Shown: positions 60,569 to 64,000 of the stretch, in pieces
Layout: each line of letters starts with the position of its first letter
How positions within the stretch are numbered: the stretch's first letter is position 1
Notes under the pieces: model-generated
Databases searched by the model: none
What the model saw: only the letters and a program-made list of their open reading frames with translations
What the model was told of the DNA's origin: nothing
NCBI GenBank assembly: GCA_035501255.1
Contig: DATJWM010000169.1
Coordinates: 1-64,000 of the forward strand
Reading direction: 5' to 3'
DNA: 64,000 nt
Source: JAFAZI01 sp035501255
GTDB taxonomy: Bacteria > Actinomycetota > Actinomycetes > JAFAQI01
Made by a program: the position numbers and the translations under genes

Positions 60569-62110
60569 GTGAGGGTCGGTGTCGGCGCAGTGCTCGACCG
60601 GGCACTGCGCGAGCGCCCGGAGGCGCAGGCGCTGGTGGCCCGGTCCGGGACCCTGACCTACGCCGGGCTCGATGCCGCCGCCGACCGCGCCGCCGCCGCG
60701 CTGTGGTCGCTCGGCGTCCGGCCCGGCGACCGGATCGCGGCCAGCCTGCCCAACGACCTCGACGTGGTCGTGGCCTTCCACGGCGCGATGCGGATCGGGG
60801 CGATCTGGGTGGGCATCGGCGAGGCCCTTGCCCCGCCGGAGAAGCTCGCTCTGATCGGCGACTGCGCCCCGGTGGTGCTGTTCGCCCCTCCGGACTCGTG
60901 CCGGGAGCTGGTCGACGCGGGGCTCGACGCCGGATGTCGCGCGGTGGCGGTCGGCGCCGCCGAAGGCGAGTGGCAGACCGCGCTCGACGCGGCCGAGCTC
61001 CCTCCGGACGTCGACATCGACGTGCACGCCCCGGCTGGGATCGCCTACACGAGCGGTACCACGGGCCGCCCGAAAGGCATCGTGCACAGCCAGCACAACC
61101 TGCTGCTGCCCGGGGCCGTCCTGGTCGCCACCCGCGGCTGGGGACCGGACCTGCGCAAGGGTGACTGCCTGCCGCTGACCATCCTGAACCTGCTCGTGCT
61201 CACCACTTTGCTCACGGCGCAAGCGACCGGCTGTTGCGTGATCATGGATCGTCGCGACGCGGGTGGGATCGCCGAGTGGATCGCCCGCGAGCAGGTCACG
61301 GTGTGGAACGGCGTACCCGCGCAGTTGCACGACCTGTCGAGCGAAGGACGGATCGAGCGCACCGCCCTGGCCAGCCTCCGCGAGGTGTGGAGCGGGGGAG
61401 GCGATCTTCCCGAGGTCGTTCGCGCCCGGTTCGCCGATACCTACGGGCTCACGATCCGCTCGACCTACGGCTTGACCGAGGCTCCCACCGTCGTGTCGAT
61501 CGACCCGGTCGGTGCGCTGCGCCACGACCGGGCAAGTGGCCAGGTCCTGCCGCATCTGTGCGTGCAGCCCTGCGATGCGAACGGTGCGGCGCTTCCACCT
61601 GGCGAGGCGGGCGAGTTGGTGATCTCGGCCCGCCAGGACGGCCCGTGGGCGGGCCAGTGGACGCCGTACCTCGGGGTGTGGCGGGACGGCGACGTGGTCG
61701 ACCCCCCGCACGCAACGGTGGTCACCGGCGACATTGGCACCGTCGACGCCGACGGCTGGGTGCGGATCCTCGACCGGCGCAAGGTCCTCGTCGTCCGCGG
61801 TGGTGCCAACGTTTACCCCGCCGAGGTCGAGCGGGTGTTGATGGCGGTCCCCGGGGTTGCCGGCGCCGTGGTCTTCGGCGTTCCCGATCCCCGGCTGGGG
61901 GAACGGGTCGCCGCGCTCGTCGAGCCGGCGGGGTCCGCCGCGCTGTCGGCGGAGGGACTTCGACGGGCCTGTCGGGCCGAGTTGTCGGCCTACAAGGTGC
62001 CCGAGCAGTGGGGGATCGTCCGCGCGCTTCCACGCAACGCGATGGGCAAGGTCATCCGTACCGGCCTCACCGATCTCCTCCCACCCGGCGAGGCTGACCC
62101 GGCCTCGTGA
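60569..62110 (+). CDS. AMP-dependent acyl-CoA synthetase
   Basis: A 513-aa ANL ligase: P-loop IAYTSGTTGRPKG near residue 156, STYGLTEAPTVVSID near 303-317, VTGDIGTVDADGWVRILDRR near 386-405, VLVVRGGANVYPAEVERVLM near 408-427 and the C-terminal Lys in LPRNAMGKVIRTG near 490. GTG at 60569 with GAAAGG 8 nt upstream. It follows the FadE pair by 28 bp and precedes the SDR; it should produce the CoA ester on which the FadE pair acts. Confidence 0.9.
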   Translation: MRVGVGAVLDRALRERPEAQALVARSGTLTYAGLDAAADRAAAALWSLGVRPGDRIAASLPNDLDVVVAFHGAMRIGAIWVGIGEALAPPEKLALIGDCAPVVLFAPPDSCRELVDAGLDAGCRAVAVGAAEGEWQTALDAAELPPDVDIDVHAPAGIAYTSGTTGRPKGIVHSQHNLLLPGAVLVATRGWGPDLRKGDCLPLTILNLLVLTTLLTAQATGCCVIMDRRDAGGIAEWIAREQVTVWNGVPAQLHDLSSEGRIERTALASLREVWSGGGDLPEVVRARFADTYGLTIRSTYGLTEAPTVVSIDPVGALRHDRASGQVLPHLCVQPCDANGAALPPGEAGELVISARQDGPWAGQWTPYLGVWRDGDVVDPPHATVVTGDIGTVDADGWVRILDRRKVLVVRGGANVYPAEVERVLMAVPGVAGAVVFGVPDPRLGERVAALVEPAGSAALSAEGLRRACRAELSAYKVPEQWGIVRALPRNAMGKVIRTGLTDLLPPGEADPAS

Positions 62111-62145
62111 TCGACTGAGCCTCCATCAGCGAAAGGCATGAGCAC

Positions 62146-62871
62146 ATGACGGACGCCACAACCCGCAGCGCGATCGTGACCGGTGGCAGCGGCGGGATCG
62201 GCATCGCCTGCGGCGAGGCGCTGGTCGCGCGGGGGTACGACGTCGTCCTCACCGCGCGCAACGAGGAGCGGCTGCGGGTCGCCGCGCAGCGAATCGGCGC
62301 GCGCTGGGTGGCGGCCGACGCCGCCGAACCCGCGGACATGGCGCGGGTCGTCGACGCGGTCGACTCGATCGATCTGCTCGTGCACGCGGCCGGGGTCCTC
62401 GGGGGGACCTTCGTCCGCAAGGAGAAGATCGAGGACTTCGACGCGGTGATTCGCGCGAACCTGCGGGCGGCGGCCGTGACGACCCATGCGGCTCTTCCCA
62501 AGATGTCGGTCGGCTCGCGCCTGGTCTACATCTCCTCGTCGGCGGCCAACGCCCCGATGAAAGGGCGAACCGCCTACTCTGCCTCCAAGGCCGGGCTCAA
62601 TGCCTATGCGCTTGCCCTCAGCCACGAGGTCGCCCGGGACGGCATCCAGGTCAGCGTGCTGACGCCGGCGCCGGTCGAGACGGACATGCTGGAAAACGTC
62701 ACCTTCGAGATGGTCGCCCTGCAGACCAAAGACGTCGCGGACGCCCTCGTTTACCTCGACCAGCTGCCCGCGTGGGTGGTGGTTCCCGAAATTGCGATGC
62801 ACGCGATGCCGGAAGGGCCACTTGCGCCTGCCACCCTGGTGCCGGAGGCGTTCAAGCGGCGGCCGATGTGA
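62146..62871 (+). CDS. short-chain dehydrogenase/reductase
   Basis: A classical SDR of 241 aa: IVTGGSGGIGIACGEAL near residue 9-25 binds NAD(P), LVHAAGVLGG near 80, catalytic Ser in LVYISSSAANAP near 126-137 and Tyr-x3-Lys in RTAYSASKAGLNAYALAL near 142-159. In the operon it would oxidise a 3-hydroxyacyl-CoA to the 3-oxo form or act on a ring hydroxyl. The stop overlaps the GTG of the next ligase (GTGA). Confidence 0.9.
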   Translation: MTDATTRSAIVTGGSGGIGIACGEALVARGYDVVLTARNEERLRVAAQRIGARWVAADAAEPADMARVVDAVDSIDLLVHAAGVLGGTFVRKEKIEDFDAVIRANLRAAAVTTHAALPKMSVGSRLVYISSSAANAPMKGRTAYSASKAGLNAYALALSHEVARDGIQVSVLTPAPVETDMLENVTFEMVALQTKDVADALVYLDQLPAWVVVPEIAMHAMPEGPLAPATLVPEAFKRRPM

Positions 62872-64000
62872 CCGAGGTCGAGGAGACGCCGGTTCCGTAC
62901 GGCGTCCGGCTCGCTCAGCTCGCCACCGCCGACCCCGCAGGTGTTGCCGTCGTGGTGATCGACCGGGACGGCAACCCGCACTCGCTGACCTGGGCCGACG
63001 CCGAGGCGGGCGCGAACCGGTGGGGACGGGCGTTCGAGGCCGAGGGGGTCGCGGTCGGTGACCGGGTCGCGCTCGCGGTCCCGAACTCGCTGGACCTGGT
63101 GCTCGCGACACTCGGCAGCTGGAAGGTCGGCGCCGTGCCGGTGCCGGTGCGCTGGGACCTGCCCGACTGGGAGCGCGGCCGCGTGCTCGAGGTGATCGAT
63201 CCCGCGCTGACCCTCGACGAGGCGCGGGTGGGCGACCTGCGGGTGGCCGCCGCCGCGCTGTCCGCGGAGGCGTTCGACGAGCGGGTCTCCCCGCAGCTCA
63301 ACGGCATCTGTAGCAGCGGCGCGACCGGTACGCCGAAGGTGATCATGAGTGCCCGACCTGCCCTGTGGCTGGAGTCGGCCACGCAACCCATCTACACGCA
63401 CTGGACACCCGTCGCCCGCCCGCAGACCATCCTCGTGCCGGGACCGATGTACCACACCAACGGCTTCTCCTCGTTCGGCTTCCTGCTCGGCGGCGACCGC
63501 CTGGTGATCCTGGAGAAGTTCAGCGCGCAGCGCGCACTCGACGCGATCGAGAACTTCCGCGTGACCACCTTGACGGCGACCCCGACGATGTTCGCGCGGA
63601 TGGCGGCGGTGGACGGGATCGACGAGCGCGACCTGTCCAGTCTTGTATGGGTGATCCAGGGTGCGGCGATGATGCCTCCGACCCTGTTGCGGCGGTGGTT
63701 CGACCTGCTCTCGCCCGAGCAGTTCGTCATGGCCTACGGGATGACCGAGGGACTCGGTCTCACGGTGATCCGCGGGGATGAGTGGCTCACCCACGAAGGC
63801 AGTGTCGGTCGCGGCTATCGCGGCACCGAGGTGCGGATCCTCGACGAGGACCGAGGCGAGGTTGCCACCGGCGAATTCGGGGAGATCTTCCTGCGCTGGC
63901 CGTCGACGGGTTCCTACGCTTACCGCGGTGAGGCTTCACCGCTGCCGACGACCTCCGACGGGTTCGCGTCGGCAGGGGACATCGGCTATCTCGATTCCGA
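62868..64000 (+). CDS. AMP-dependent acyl-CoA synthetase, cut by the right edge
   Basis: An open frame of 377 codons that runs off the window. The N-terminal adenylation domain is visible: CSSGATGTPKVIMS P-loop near residue 147, PGPMYHTNGFSSFGFLLGGD near 190-209, WVIQGAAMMPP near 262, VMAYGMTEGLGLTVIRGD near 287-304 and the start of the hinge, SAGDIGYLDSD, at the edge. The GTG at 62868 overlaps the SDR stop, so it is the next member of the same operon. A second ligase in one operon suggests two different acids or a two-step pathway. Confidence 0.88.
   Translation, partial: MTEVEETPVPYGVRLAQLATADPAGVAVVVIDRDGNPHSLTWADAEAGANRWGRAFEAEGVAVGDRVALAVPNSLDLVLATLGSWKVGAVPVPVRWDLPDWERGRVLEVIDPALTLDEARVGDLRVAAAALSAEAFDERVSPQLNGICSSGATGTPKVIMSARPALWLESATQPIYTHWTPVARPQTILVPGPMYHTNGFSSFGFLLGGDRLVILEKFSAQRALDAIENFRVTTLTATPTMFARMAAVDGIDERDLSSLVWVIQGAAMMPPTLLRRWFDLLSPEQFVMAYGMTEGLGLTVIRGDEWLTHEGSVGRGYRGTEVRILDEDRGEVATGEFGEIFLRWPSTGSYAYRGEASPLPTTSDGFASAGDIGYLDS

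Noticed and set aside
1..64000. tRNA, rRNA, prophage or insertion sequence
   Set aside because: No transposase, integrase, phage structural gene, tRNA-like cloverleaf or rRNA stretch was noticed; intergenic gaps are all below 200 bp.

Overview
The window is high-GC DNA with dense, mostly short-gapped operons, many GTG starts, ATGA/GTGA stop-start overlaps and several apparently leaderless promoters. It encodes a KstR-type sterol regulator, an EchA20-IpdA-IpdB-IpdC block, Ku with a separate LigD-type polymerase domain, a Lon gene behind a HAIR-like element, an actinobacterial MenB and an F420-type (LLM) oxidoreductase. All of this points to a chromosomal segment of a soil- or water-dwelling member of the Actinomycetota that degrades steroids or other large acyl-CoA compounds. 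The genus cannot be read from the sequence. I saw no tRNA, rRNA, CRISPR array, prophage or insertion sequence.

Layout. 1-3.6 kb: FadD19-like acyl-CoA ligase, kstR-like regulator, small unknown gene, LLM oxidoreductase behind a perfect KstR box. 3.6-6.9 kb: conserved hypothetical, DHA2 drug exporter, secreted protein. 6.9-11.5 kb (minus): operon FadE, racemase/CoA-transferase, two MaoC-fold proteins, FadE. 11.5-14.8 kb: XRE regulator fused to a beta-solenoid-like repeat, another FadE, secreted carboxypeptidase-regulatory-like protein. 14.8-19.7 kb: TetR and SDR (minus) divergent from echA20-ipdA-ipdB-ipdC (plus), the steroid C/D-ring (HIP) block. 20-24.4 kb: TetR-phosphotransferase-lipocalin-like-SDR operon and a VOC protein. 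24.5-33.3 kb: two sulfotransferases, a DUF1214 protein, a large sedolisin peptidase, menB and an SRPBCC protein. 33.3-39.1 kb: glycosyltransferase, MocA-like, moaA, giant secreted repeat protein. 39.3-44 kb: lon, small ORF, LigD polymerase domain, ku. 44.2-48.2 kb: potADBC-like ABC transporter. 48.2-53 kb: ABM monooxygenase-like, methyltransferase, PEBP, two acyl-CoA ligases. 53-64 kb: quinone reductase-like MDR, HyuB, HyuA, VOC, two FadE, acyl-CoA ligase, SDR and a ligase cut by the right edge.

How it fits together. The most coherent story is regulatory. An identical inverted repeat, ATCTGACG-N3-CGTCAGAT, lies in the SDR/echA20 divergent promoter and again in front of the FadE-CaiB-MaoC-MaoC-FadE operon 4.7 kb away. 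In both minus-strand promoters it covers the -35 region of a leaderless promoter with the same geometry. The TetR gene that follows the SDR is the obvious candidate ligand-responsive repressor. This would join a five-gene beta-oxidation-like operon to the HIP ring-degradation block in one local regulon, replacing the KstR2 control known from mycobacteria. The right-hand operon (HyuAB, FadE pair, two ligases, SDR) looks like a further acyl-CoA pathway of unknown substrate.
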